This document shows, in pieces, positions 12,300-22,669 of a stretch of 64,000 nucleotides of DNA (the stretch's first letter is position 1; each line of letters starts with the position of its first letter). The stretch comes from Dryomyza anilis (taxonomy: Eukaryota > Arthropoda > Insecta > Diptera > Dryomyzidae): positions 11,947,529 to 12,011,528 of the forward strand of contig OX638132.1 in NCBI GenBank assembly GCA_951804985.1, read 5' to 3'. Made by a program: the position numbers and the translations under genes. Below the pieces are notes generated by a model. It saw only the letters and a program-made list of their open reading frames with translations, did no database searches and was not told where the DNA came from.

Positions 12300-13977
12300 A
12301 TAACCTTGTGTCTGAAACAAAAGATTTGTGGAAAATCGTGTGGAAAATACTGTGTTGTCAATAAATGGCAAACTAAAAATTAAAATGTGAATTATAAAGT
12401 AAATGCATTGAAAGGCATTCAGTAAACATTACAAAATATTGCATGCTTTTAGGCTGCATGAATTCGGTTAATGTGTGTGTTTAAACCTTGTCTATTTTTA
12501 GGCATTGTCAAAAATATGTAAGCTATGAAAGAGCTATGTACAACAAAAAAAAAACATTGAATATTCAGAAGGTCTTTAAAATATGCCACAAAAATATGTT
12601 TTATGACATATATAATTAAATGAAAAAATAACTTCAAATAAAAAAATTGAATAATGAAATTAATAATGTTAAAGTTGTTACTGGATAAAGGCCACACTAA
12701 GAAAACAAAGATGATTGCCAGAAATATCACAACCCTAAATAACAAGTTATTTACAAATTATTTAAATCGTATTTGAGACAACCATCTCTCAAACATACGT
12801 CAAATACGATAAATATAGGTAGCAACCATCTTTAAAATTTACGATTATGTACAGCAACCATCAATTGAACATGTTACAAATAGAAAGATAGTTGATGAAT
12901 ATTTGGAAAAGGTACTCCATTAGAATTCGCGGAGTAATTTTTATTGAATTGAAAGAAAATGAATCAAATGTATTTTTATTTATTCTAGAATTAACAGTAA
13001 AATTGTCTTCTTCGCAGAAGATTCAAGTCCGACCGGTGATGCTGTCATCAAAGTAAACTCTGAAAAGAAATATTTTCCATAATTTAAATCACAGAATTTT
13101 TTGATAATTTAAATCACAGGATATTTTATTTTCACTTTTACCATTAAAATGTAATATTTGAATTGGCACTTTTTTATACTATTTGATTTACTTAATTGTT
13201 GTGGATAAATCGAGCGTAAGGAAAAAGTACGCCTTTTTCTTTTTTATTATAGTCAAATGTCAAAATGCCTCAAAAGTTTTGCAGCAAATGTCCAAGAACT
13301 CAGAATGTTTGCTGTAAATATCTCAATTTTCATTGCTGTTGTGGCAAACATCTCGTAACTATCTGCATATATGTCATATTTAAAAAATATTCTTAGTTTT
13401 GCTGCAACTTTATTAAAACTTATGGGAAGTTTGAATATTTGCTTCAAGGCGTAAATTTAAAAGAATGGTTGCAACAAGACTCTCATAAACATCTTGTTTT
13501 CTTAGAGCAGACTTGATTATTTTCAAACATATGCCAAAATACAGCTGCACATTTGATTTTTCAATTGTTATTTAACGCATTGTGAAACACTCAATACTTT
13601 GAAATTAAAAGTTTTAGTCGTTGACGTTCGAAAAAAACTTAATTTAAAAAATATCCTTTTTTTTTCTATAAATAAGTAACACAATAAGTTATTGGATAAA
13701 TACAAATCAAACCACTAAATTCTTCAATTTCTCATTATTTTATTTTTAAGATTTCAAAAAAATTTGGAATTAAATTTGATTTTCAATGTAAACTGCAGAA
13801 AATCTTGAAGTGCAATACAAAAATTTACTTTTATGCGTGCACCTTTTTTTACGATATATAAACAATGAAACATTTTTTACTTTTGAAATTTAAATTAACT
13901 GAATTTTTAAATAAGGAAAATTTAAATTTAAAAAATTTGTCTTACAAGTATAAAAATATTTCATTTATTTAATAATA
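12300..13977. other. AT-rich DNA with no gene recognised
   Basis: A block near 12690-12900 ('cacactaagaaaacaaag' with several 'agcaaccatc' repeats) looks like one end of another small element, but no partner end was found. 'gcttcaaggcg' and 'ttgcagcaaatg' motifs near 13260-13450 show no coding pattern. Confidence 0.4.
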
Positions 13978-14178
13978 TCGTCACTATCATGCCAAAGGGG
14001 TGAATGTGCAATTTTTGACATTTGTGTTTTTTTACATTTTTGAATGTAGTTTATCCTCAATTATGCTGTGCCAAAATCGCTTGTCATTTTGTTGGATATT
14101 TTTATCCACAAAAGACAAAACCAAAAGGACGAATTTGAAAAATTGAAAATCTTGTCAAGCCAAAAGGGCGAATCTTTT

Positions 14179-14319
14179 TATACCCTACACTAAGAGTGAA
14201 AGGGTATATTCAGTTTGGTACGCCGTTTGTAACACCCAGAAGGAAGCATCTTCGGTATGGAAAAGTATATATATTCTTGATCAGCATGACGTCGATTTAA
14301 CGATGTCCGTCTGTCTGTA

Positions 14320-14380
<61 letters not shown>

Positions 14381-14910
14381 TTCCCTCTGTGTGTCTGTTG
14401 AAATCACGATTACAGAAAAAGTAGAAGAGATAGAACAATGAAACTTTAGATTTAGATTACATATATATCTAAGATGCCCTAGCAAGAAAATTGGCATGAT
14501 CGGTCTATTGTGACCTGAGAACCGACCACTTATGTTCAAATACCTCATATAAAATGAATATCTTAGGTAAACTTTTTTTGGTCAAATCTATATTGACTCA
14601 TGCTCAAATATATGAAAATAATGTTTTCCGGCGAAACGACTTGTGATTACAAAAAAAAAATCGAAATTCGGTATACCTACCCATTTTTAAATATGGGTAT
14701 CAAATAAATGGAAATTCTTCAGGGATTGAAAGTTTGTAGTTATTTTCAGGATTCGTATACCCTTGTGACCTATATACCACTTTGACTGGTAACCACACAT
14801 ATGTGTAGGGTATTTATAGTCGGCTTAGACCGACTATAATTTGATAATCCTAACTATCATAATAACACCTACTATAAAATGTTCCATGTGATCTAACCTA
14901 CCCAACTGGT
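14179..14910 (+). mobile_element. DINE-1/mini-me-like element, group B, most complete copy
   Basis: It begins TATACCCTACACTAAGAGTG. It then has TATATATTCTTGATCAGCAT, a (GTCT)n run (14308-14380), 'cttatgttcaaatacctcat' and a near-terminal TGTGTAGGGTATTTATAGTC. A hairpin (ATAGTCGG / CCGACTAT, 14816-14837) is followed by ~70 bases ending 'cccaactggttt'. It interrupts 13978-16123 between 'gcgaatctttt' and 'attggtataagat', which adjoin in the other copies. The microsatellite plus 3' hairpin layout is typical of mini-me/DINE-1 elements, thought to be non-autonomous Helitrons. Confidence 0.85.
14308..14380. repeat. (GTCT)n microsatellite
   Basis: About 18 GTCT units with one GTAT interruption, inside the DINE-like element. 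The minus-strand frames full of DRQT repeats that arise here are artefacts. Confidence 0.97.
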
Positions 14911-15031
14911 TTTTATTTTTATTGGTATAAGATAAAATAGTGTTGTAAAGGCATTTATGGTTTGTTTTCAAAGCACCTATCGAACTGCATCATTAATTAA
15001 AAATATTTTGCCAAACATTAATTTGCCATTT

Positions 15032-15463
15032 CCCTAGTAGAAATTTGCCCGATGCGCCATCGGGAAATGATCGGGTTTTCGTTGGGTAAGCCATATTAGA
15101 GAAAATATGATCGTTGTCCTTGCATGTCCTTATCATTTTTGTACCATACCAGGGTTTACATTATCTAAGTAGTCAATGTTCCCGATCATAGGTACATTAT
15201 TTGTTCCTTATAACGAAATAAGCATCAGGCAATTATCGAGATTTAATGATAGAAACCCTATTATGCTCGGGCTCTGACAAGGCAATTGTCGGGTAAATAA
15301 TAAAATCGGGAATTGCCCGATCAGTACATGATCATGGCCTGAGTTCAGTACAAGATCATGACACTGCGTTACAAGGACATTATGGTCCTCGTCATATCCC
15401 GATCATCTCAAATAATGACATGATCACTTCATGACCATGGCTCTACCAAAATTTCTACTAGGG
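15032..15463. mobile_element. 432-bp MITE with CCCTAGTAGAAATTT ends
   Basis: The 15-base termini CCCTAGTAGAAATTT are perfect inverted repeats. The interior is rich in GATCATG and CCCGATCA blocks and less AT-biased than its host. In the homologous host at 54700-54720 the sequence reads straight through ('gcc-tttgttatttgcag'), so the insertion is certain. A 2-bp TT duplication is the simplest reading of the junctions. No coding capacity. Confidence 0.88.
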
Positions 15464-16194
15464 TTGTTATTTGCAGTCATTTGCTGGTATTTTTTTGGCA
15501 AAATATTTGTAATTAATATCGATAGGTGCTTTTAAAACAAACAATAATTGCCTTTACATCACTATTTTATCTAGTACCATTAAAGAGTTATAGCACAAAA
15601 ACGAAAAGATTCGCCTTTTTGGTATGACAAGATTTTTAATTTTTCCAATTTCTTCGTTTTTTGGTATAATTAATTAATGGTGCAAGATAAAATAGTGGTG
15701 TAAAGGCATTAATTGTTTGTTTTTAAAGCACCTATCGATTGGCATCGTTATTTAAAAATATTTCTCCAAACATTTTTTCCTGCAAATAACAAATGGCAAA
15801 TTAATGTTTGACAAAATATTTTTAATTAGTTATATTTAATTAGTTATTATAATTAGTTATCTTACGCTAATAAAAAGTTATAGCATGAAAAACAAAAATA
15901 TTTGCGTTTTGATCAGGATATAGTCTCACAAAATCCGTATTTATAATACAGTAACTTCTCTAAAGATATTTTACACACGTTATAACAATTGACAAGTAAA
16001 CCAAAATAACAATAAAAATTGAAAAAAAAAATTTACTAATTTTTAAAGCACTTCAAACTTTAAAATTTGATTTCCCAACATTTTTAAAAATGCACATTCG
16101 CCCCTTTGGCATGACAGTGACCATATGATTTATAAAATTTGAACGAATACTCATATTTATTCTGAACGAATGTTAATATATTTTATTAAATATT

Positions 16195-16462
16195 GTACTG
16201 TCGGTAGCTCAAGATTAGTGCGTTGGACTGCGAGCCGGAAGGTCCCAGGTTCAAGCCTGGACTGGGGCTAACAACATATTTTCATAGAAAACATTTTTTC
16301 TGTAACACGTTACCTCTCGGCAGTAAATGGCAATCCGTTCTGATTCGGCATTACACTGTAGGTCCCACAACTTTGAGTAAAAATGTAACACACACAGCTC
16401 AAAATGGTGAGAGAGCTCGGCCTAAGTTCTTATAGGACTGTAGCGCCAAACTATTATTAGTA
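16195..16462 (+). mobile_element. tRNA-derived SINE, copy 1 (internally deleted)
   Basis: The head is tRNA-like with an A-box-like TAGCTCAAGATTAGTG and a B-box-like GGTTCAAGCC. A shared body follows ('acctctcggcagtaaatggcaa', 'gagagctcggcctaagttct', 'aggactgtag-gccaaacta') and an ATT-repeat tail. Flanks carry a perfect 12-bp duplication TTATTAAATATT (16183-16194 and 16463-16474). About 46 bases around the 'ctcacccgccg' block are missing compared with the 45124 copy. Confidence 0.93.
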
Positions 16463-16645
16463 TTATTAAATATTCAAAAACAGCTTTTAGGATCTATATC
16501 GACAGATAGTTCAATAAATAGTTCTTTTTGTTTGGCAAATATGAATTTAGACTTTAAAAATGATCGGTATTAATATGTATTGACTATGTTTTGTTACGCA
16601 AACACTTTCGCTAACAAATACGTCGTGTCTTTTCGTATTTCCCCA

Positions 16646-16853
16646 CACCCAGAAATATATTCCCTCAAATCCCATTAAATTTGGTCAATAGGACAATTAT
16701 TGATTTAATAGTATACAAAAAATAATTCTTTTCATATAAACTCAATGGCAATGTCATGGTATTTTCTAGTATTTAATGGTATTTTCTGATTAAAATAATT
16801 GACTATTTTTAATAGTAAAAAACTATTATTTATATAGTATTTTTTTCTGTGTG
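16646..16853 (+). mobile_element. CAGAAAAAA MITE, copy 3
   Basis: It runs from CACCCAGAAATATATTCC to TATTTTTTTCTGTGTG with the same inner blocks as 10492-10670 (ggtcaataggacaattattg, tttatatag-tattttt). Confidence 0.85.
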
Positions 16854-16859
16854 CAAGTA

Positions 16860-17450
16860 TTTCATGCCATTATTTTGTGTTTTTTCCACCCACAACAAAA
16901 ACGTCGTGTTGTACAAAAATAATCAGAAGGGGTTTTTTGTAAAAAAATATATTCCGCAGTGCTGAGGACTCGCATTTCTTTGGTTCGAAGTGTGCATGTG
17001 TTTTGTTATTACTTTTTTGATCATTAGTGTAGCGCTAAATCGAATTCAATAACAAATAGTGCTGAGTTTAATGCTACCAAGTGCAACAACACACATGTGC
17101 GAACTTAACAACAAAACATCGAAACTCGTGTTCATTTACAACAAACAAAATTCGTCGTTGTTTCTGTACAACAAGAAGTTTGCACACAAGTGTGACTGCG
17201 AAAGAGGTAGAAAAAGAAACCTAATCAAGAGTAAATAAGAGACGTCTACATAGTGAAGCCAACTAATTGAGTTTTCCACTTTATCTTCTTGGTTTTGAGA
17301 ATAAATGCGCGAAAATAAAACTCTGCAATATTGTGTACAGACAGACACGCATAGCCAAACTATTATTATTATTGACTCTGTAGCTGCAGAGTTCGCACCG
17401 CCTGTATTCTGTTCAGGCAGTAAGAGTTGATATATCATATCATTAAATAT
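16860..17450 (+). promoter_or_regulatory. Possible UTR or regulatory patch, no coding
   Basis: Unique, moderately GC-rich DNA with CAACA-rich runs between repeats. The 120-codon minus-strand frame at 17136-17498 has no recognisable domain and no splice context. A UTR role is a composition-based guess. Confidence 0.15.
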
Positions 17451-17809
17451 GCCATTATTGTTTTTTTTTGTGGTAGGCATTTTATGCAGTACCAACATAT
17501 TTCGTTCTCGTAAATTTTAAATACGTTTATGATAACCAAAAAAATAACTGTTTGCAATTTTGACTATTTAAAACAATTCTTCTGCCAGTTTATGTAAATT
17601 TTTTACAATTTATTATGGTATTTAAATGAAAACTTAATGTTTTCCTGAAGCAATTTAAATTAAAATTAAGTAAATTAATTTTATAAACATTTAAACCCTA
17701 ATTATAATTTTTTTTTCTATTCGATACAGTTTTTAATTGAAGCAACTTTTAGCATTAAACACTACATTTACTTTTTGTTGGATTGAATTTTTCAAATTGG
17801 TTCTTTTGC

Positions 17810-18400
17810 GGACCGTTTATATATGTCCGTCTGTTTGTCTGTCTGTCTATCTGTCTTTCTGACTGAGTATACAAAAACATGAGAATTACTTGTCAGAAAG
17901 CGATGAAATTTTGTTTCAATGTGTTTTAGCCAAAAGTAGAATCTGGGTATGGAAATCAGCGAAACCGGTCAACGGACACGCCCACCTCCCATACCAGTCA
18001 CTTCTATTTAGTTCTTTAGGAACCTATAACTCGAAAAGTATTCAAGATATAGTTATAAAATGTTTTATAGTTAAAATTTATCTAAAATATGTGTTCCAAA
18101 AATGGGTGTGATCCACCACATTTTTTTACATTATTTATAGTGAACATGTTCTTCATCAATTATTAAAAACAAATCTATGAAATATTAGCCTTACAATTCT
18201 GCATTTATATTTTAAAAATTGGCGTGGTCCGCCCACTTTTATTTTTCTATATTTCTTTATTTGTTTTTTTTTTCACTTTTATCTTAATTTTTTTGAATTA
18301 TAGGGGTTGTTCAACATAATTATTATCTTTCAAATGTAGGTAAACAATTATAAATCCCACATTAAGGTGTGGGATATTCCATAATCTCGCCCATGTGACT
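17810..18400 (+). mobile_element. DINE-like fragment, group A
   Basis: A degraded GTCTGTCTGTCTAT run near 17825-17860 is followed by 'gagaattact-gtcagaaagcgatgaaatttt', 'ggacacgcccacctcccat', 'actcgaaaagtattcaagata' and 'gggtgtgatccaccaca'. This order matches the minus strand of 34611-35399. The hairpin end was not found. Confidence 0.8.
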
Positions 18401-20105
18401 TAATTTTTCCAACTCATTTTAATTGGTATTTTTTTTTAATTGTTTTTTTTTGCCTTGCTTGAATATTGCATTGAGATTTATCGTGCAATATTGCATTTCA
18501 AATATTGCAGCAATATTGCACAAAAAAGAAGAAACACAATACAAATCCAGCATGTTCAATATTAATTAGAGCTGATTTCACTCAACCATCAAATTTTCCA
18601 AATTAACAGTAACATCAACGCGTTACTCTTGAATTTGTTATTCAGCTACATGCAAACTGCATATCTGTCCTTGTGTCTGTCAATCAATTATCATCAGGTT
18701 CTTGGTTCTCTACACTAAATTCTGCGCATTTTCTGTAGATACCATGATGCATTAATTACACTAGTGTACAAAACGACAACAGACAGTTTGGAAAACAATG
18801 TCCACTTCTTATGTGAAATTATGTGGAGACGTTTTCGAGATCTCAATTTATTATTTAAATAAAGTTGATGACACTTATTTATAAAAAGAGCAGGTTTCAA
18901 AACAAGGTAAAATTATACGAAGTTAATTCGAATAGACAGTACATTTTCGGTACGCTAGACAAGTATGACACAACAGTTCTGAAGAACCTAGGACATGTTC
19001 TCCGCATTAATTGAGTTCAAATGGTGGCACCTATATTTCTAGACAAAAAGTACTTTTACAATAAACATAATCAGTGCCTGCCAAATAGTACTATATGCTG
19101 TTATCAAATATCGAAACCCTAAATTAAAAAGAATGAAAATTACTTTAAAATAAATACACATATATTTGATTTACATTAAAATCAAATGTATTTGATTTTA
19201 CTACATATATGATTGCTTGCATTTTGTTTGTAACTGCACACTTTCGGAGTATGTCCGACGTGTGCGCACGAATTCCAAATAATAAAAATAGCAGAAAATT
19301 AATACAATCGACATTTGCAGCAATATGTAGAAAACAAAGTTCTAATACATTGTGTAGTAAAAATATATTAAATAAATACAAATGTATTTAAGTGTTATAT
19401 AAATACATTTTTTTTCAAAACAATCACATAGATATAGTATATATTACTGTATTCCTTTTCGCGGTGCAATTATTTTTGACATCCGCTAAACAAGAACCTC
19501 TTTGAAACATTTTATGCTAAATTAAAACCTTTTATTTCACATAAAAAGGATTTGTATGCTGTTGTTCACAGTTTTTTTTTTCAAATCTCAATGCTACTCT
19601 GAATCACTGTTAACTAGTGTAATCATCTGTCATTGCATTGTGACTTCATTATCTGCTAACTCTTTTATTATTCGACTCCTACATAAGATGCACTCCGAAG
19701 CCTACTATTTCGTTATTAACTCAACTAACGTTAAACCCCCAAAGTACTGTCCACACATCACAGCCGTTCCTAATTCTATGAAATGTGCGTCTGTCTGCCA
19801 ATTAAGTAGCATGAGTGACAGAATGTGCGTCATTTTCAGAACTACCGCTGGCAGCCTTGATGCCAATCAAACATTATACATTAACTGAATAACGAAGAAA
19901 TAGAATTATTGAAAATCGTACACAATAGAAATATACTGTTGTACGTCTACGTTACGTAAAAGTGACCTGAGATTTGAATCAAATAAGTCCCGGGATCATC
20001 AGTAAATCCCCGGATTTCGGAAGTTGTAAAATAACTTCCAATCAGGGACGCAAAGAACAAGAATCGGAACCGGTATCGAAACTGGTATTGAAAAAATGTT
20101 TGCCG
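18400..20105. other. AT-rich DNA with no gene recognised
   Basis: Several short open frames exist (for example 19556-19888, 110 codons), but none shows a domain, signal sequence or coding-type composition. 'ttgcaatattgca' motifs near 18460-18530 are simple repeats. Confidence 0.4.
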
Positions 20106-20109
20106 GCAC

Positions 20110-21335
20110 AGAAAGCATTATTTTCAAATATTTGAGCATAAAGTCGAATATATTTGACAAAGAAAGTTCACTTAAAACCGTATAAAGTAAAATTCCTCTG
20201 TAGATGTAAATTTGATATGAGGTATTTGAACATAAGTGGTCACATTTGACAGAGATTATACCAATTTTCTTGTTCAGACTGCTTAGTAAGCCAAATTAGG
20301 AGTTTCATAGCTCTAGCTCTTCTAGTAATCGTGATTTTAATAGACAAATGGACAAACAGACAGAAATACAAACGAACAGACAGACATACAGACATACAGA
20401 CGGATGGACATCTCTAAAACGACTTATGACAAAAAAGACAAAACCAAAAGGGCGAATTCGAAAAATTGAAGATGTTGTCTTGCCAAAAGGGCTAATCTTT
20501 TAGTTTTTTTGCCAAAACTTTTTATTGGTATAAGAAAAAATAGTGGTGCAAAGGCATTAATTAATTGTTTTTAAAGCACCTATCGATCATCATCATTATT
20601 TTAAAATATTTTTTTTTTATCATTTGAAAGAAAATTTTTTAATAGCATTTTTAAAAAATGCTTTAAAATCAAACATATAATGCCTCTACATCACTATTTT
20701 ATTTTGCACCAATAAAAAGTTATAGCAATAAAAAGTAAAGATTCGCCATTTTGGCATGACAAAATTTTTAATTTTTCCAATTTCTCTTTATAGGTGCAAG
20801 ATAAAACAGTAGTGTAAAGTTATTAATTGTTTGCTTTAAAAGCACCTATCGATTGTCGTCATTAATTTAAGATATTTTGCCAAACATTTTTCCTGCAAAC
20901 AACAAATGGCAAATTAATGTATTGCAAAATATTTTTTAAATAATGATGCCAATCGATAGGTGCTTCAAAAAAACAATTAATGCCCTTAGATTACTATTTT
21001 ATAGTGTGCTAATAAAAAGATATAGCTTAAAAAAGAAAAATATTTGCATTTTGGTCAGGATATAGCATCACATTATAACATTATAATACAGTAAGTTGTC
21101 CAAATCCAAAGATGTTTTATATACGTCATAACAATTGATGAATTAACCAAAATAACAGAAAAATTTAAAACAAAACTAAATTTTACTTAGTTTTAAAGCA
21201 CTTCAAATTACAAAATTTGATTTCCCAACATTTTTATAAATGCACTTTCGCCCCTTTTCATGACAGTGAGAATATATATTTTTATATACCAAACTGAATA
21301 TACCCTTTCACTCTTAGTGTAGGGTGTAAAAAACA
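20110..21335 (-). mobile_element. Group B DINE-like copy, split by a TCGTCACT element
   Basis: 20110-20426 reads on the minus strand like 14179-14910 ('cttatgttcaaatacctcat', a degraded GTCT run, 'ggacatctctaaaacgact'). The terminal part resumes at 21273-21335 ('taccaaactgaatataccctttcactcttagtgtagggt'). The intervening sequence is the TIR element at 20427-21272. This is the reverse nesting order of 13978-16123. Confidence 0.82.
20427..21272. mobile_element. TCGTCACT TIR element, copy 2, left end lost
   Basis: It starts within the family at 'aaaagacaaaaccaaaaggg', so about 130 bases including the left terminus are missing. It then follows the family order, with two palindromic GCACCTATCGAT modules, to 'gcccctttt-catgacagtgag'. 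TA follows the right end at 21273-21274. Confidence 0.82.
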
Positions 21336-21639
21336 CAAAAAGGAATAGAAGTTAAATGTAGGCCATTTTTCACTTAGCTGGAAAATAAATAAAAACTGTT
21401 TTAAATTGTCAATTTTGCGATATTTGTTACCTATTAACTACCTCTATATATTGTTCGGTTTGCAAAGAAAAAACTTACATTTTCCATGTTACTTGACTTA
21501 AAAACGTAATTTAAACTGCTGTACTTGACCCTTTTTTGCCCCAAAAAATTGTAACAAAATTTTGTTTCATACAAAAATAGCATTTTATTCTATAAAAATA
21601 AATTTGTATTAAATTCGTGGCTGTAACCTTCAGATGCAT

Positions 21640-22275
21640 TACTAGGTTAGGTTTTGAGGTGTCGGCAATCGTTGTGTTGTCGAACATTTAGACCACAGTT
21701 GATCCATTGTGTTCCTTTTTTTATGGTGTCCTATGGACGTGTTTCCATTTTCGTTCATTCAGATGCGCGGATGAATTTCATTCTCTTTAGCGGATGTTTG
21801 TTATTGATGTCGTCTATTTCCTGGAAGAAAAAAGCGTCTAGAATTTTGTTTCGTTTGATCGATAGTGCAGGACATTGGTAGAGGAAGTGATAGCTGTTTT
21901 CCTCGGCCTCTATGTCACCGCACCAACTACACAGTCTTCCCCTCTAAAACCCATTTTTCTAAGATGTGATAGTAAGGTGTTATGTCCTGTGATAATTCCT
22001 ACTAACAATCTAAGTTCTGTCTTTTTGAGCTTAGTATCGTTTGCTGTATCCCTTTTTTATGTCGTTCCATATTTTTTTGTAGCGAGGCATGAGTTTGAGT
22101 CGTGCCATCTTTTTATCATTAGTTCTTCGAATCTGTTTGTTATACGTATTTCGAAGTCTGCCACGTGCATTACTACCTGTCGATGTCATTCTCATACCAA
22201 TGATATTTGCGTGTTTTCGGAAGTGGTAAAATCACATATTCATCATAGACAAAAATTTCTTTTTCAACGGTGAAA
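21640..22275 (-). pseudogene. Degraded LINE (non-LTR retrotransposon) RNase H / C-terminal remnant
   Basis: On the minus strand the fragment reads IWNDIKKGYSKR, then LLVGIITGHNTLLSHLRKMG, followed by a frameshift at the next Cys (around 21945) into SWCGDIEAEENSYHFLYQCP, then KRNKILDAFFFQ and KHPLKRMKFIRASE before a stop. The G-H-N-T-L--HL-KMG and C-G--EAEENSYHFL--CPAL pattern is the usual end of RNase H-bearing LINE ORF2 proteins of insects. Stops and at least one frameshift show it is dead. The reverse transcriptase itself is absent. The plus-strand open frames over this stretch are shadows. Confidence 0.85.
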
Positions 22276-22584
22276 CATTTTCAACATTATTTCTATTGAT
22301 TGGCAATGCTAAATCTATGATATTCAACATTGTTTCCACAAGTTTTTAATTCGGATATATTTCGTAATTTACCTTTTAAATCGTGGCATCTCAGTGCATA
22401 TACTTCGGATTAGGATGAACGACGCGAAATATAAAAAGCTATCATATGCCATCAAAAACTCAATTTCGAAAATATGTGGTTTTGCACCAAACCCATCAAT
22501 TCAGAAGGTATGTTTAAAATGATCGCATATTGTATATCTTTTGAAATACAAACGGCATTGACAAATAATTTAACATTGTTTAAA

Positions 22585-22665
22585 TGGTGCTAAGTTATAT
22601 TCAGATTGTAATATTGGGGTAAAGTAGGAAACATTTTCTGGGGTTAAGTGGGAAATTCAAAATTT
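22585..22665 (+). repeat. Dispersed repeat shared with 10905-11050
   Basis: 'aaatggtgctaagttat', 'aatattggggtaaagtagg', 'aaacattttctggggt' are in the same order as on the minus strand at about 10985-11045. Confidence 0.75.
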
Positions 22666-22669
22666 TTAC

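Larger units (their letters stand above)
13978..16123. mobile_element. TCGTCACT TIR element, copy 1, with two nested insertions
   Basis: The left end TCGTCACTATCATGCCAAAG matches the inverted right end (TGGTCACTGTCATGCCAAAG), and TA lies on both sides (13976-13977, 16124-16125). It has the same order of blocks as 54371-55386: tandem palindromic modules centred on GCACCTATCGAT, then 'gatttcccaacatttttaaaaatgc'. It is interrupted by a DINE copy (14179-14910) and a 432-bp MITE (15032-15463). There is no transposase frame. TA targets suggest a Tc1/mariner-like source. Confidence 0.88.

Noticed and set aside
12153..12383. Open frames on both strands over 12153-12383
   Set aside because: They are produced by the CA/CAGA microsatellite (TH/TQ and CV repeats) and have no recognisable sequence outside it.
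14190..14548. Two minus-strand open frames rich in DRQT
   Set aside because: They translate the (GTCT)n microsatellite of a DINE-like element.
17136..17498. A 120-codon minus-strand gene
   Set aside because: No domain, mixed composition and no splice or promoter support; a chance open frame.
19556..19888. A 110-codon plus-strand gene
   Set aside because: No recognisable motif. The Ser/Cys-rich composition is not backed by splice sites or similarity.
21654..22273. Two plus-strand open frames
   Set aside because: They are antisense shadows of the LINE RNase H remnant on the minus strand.
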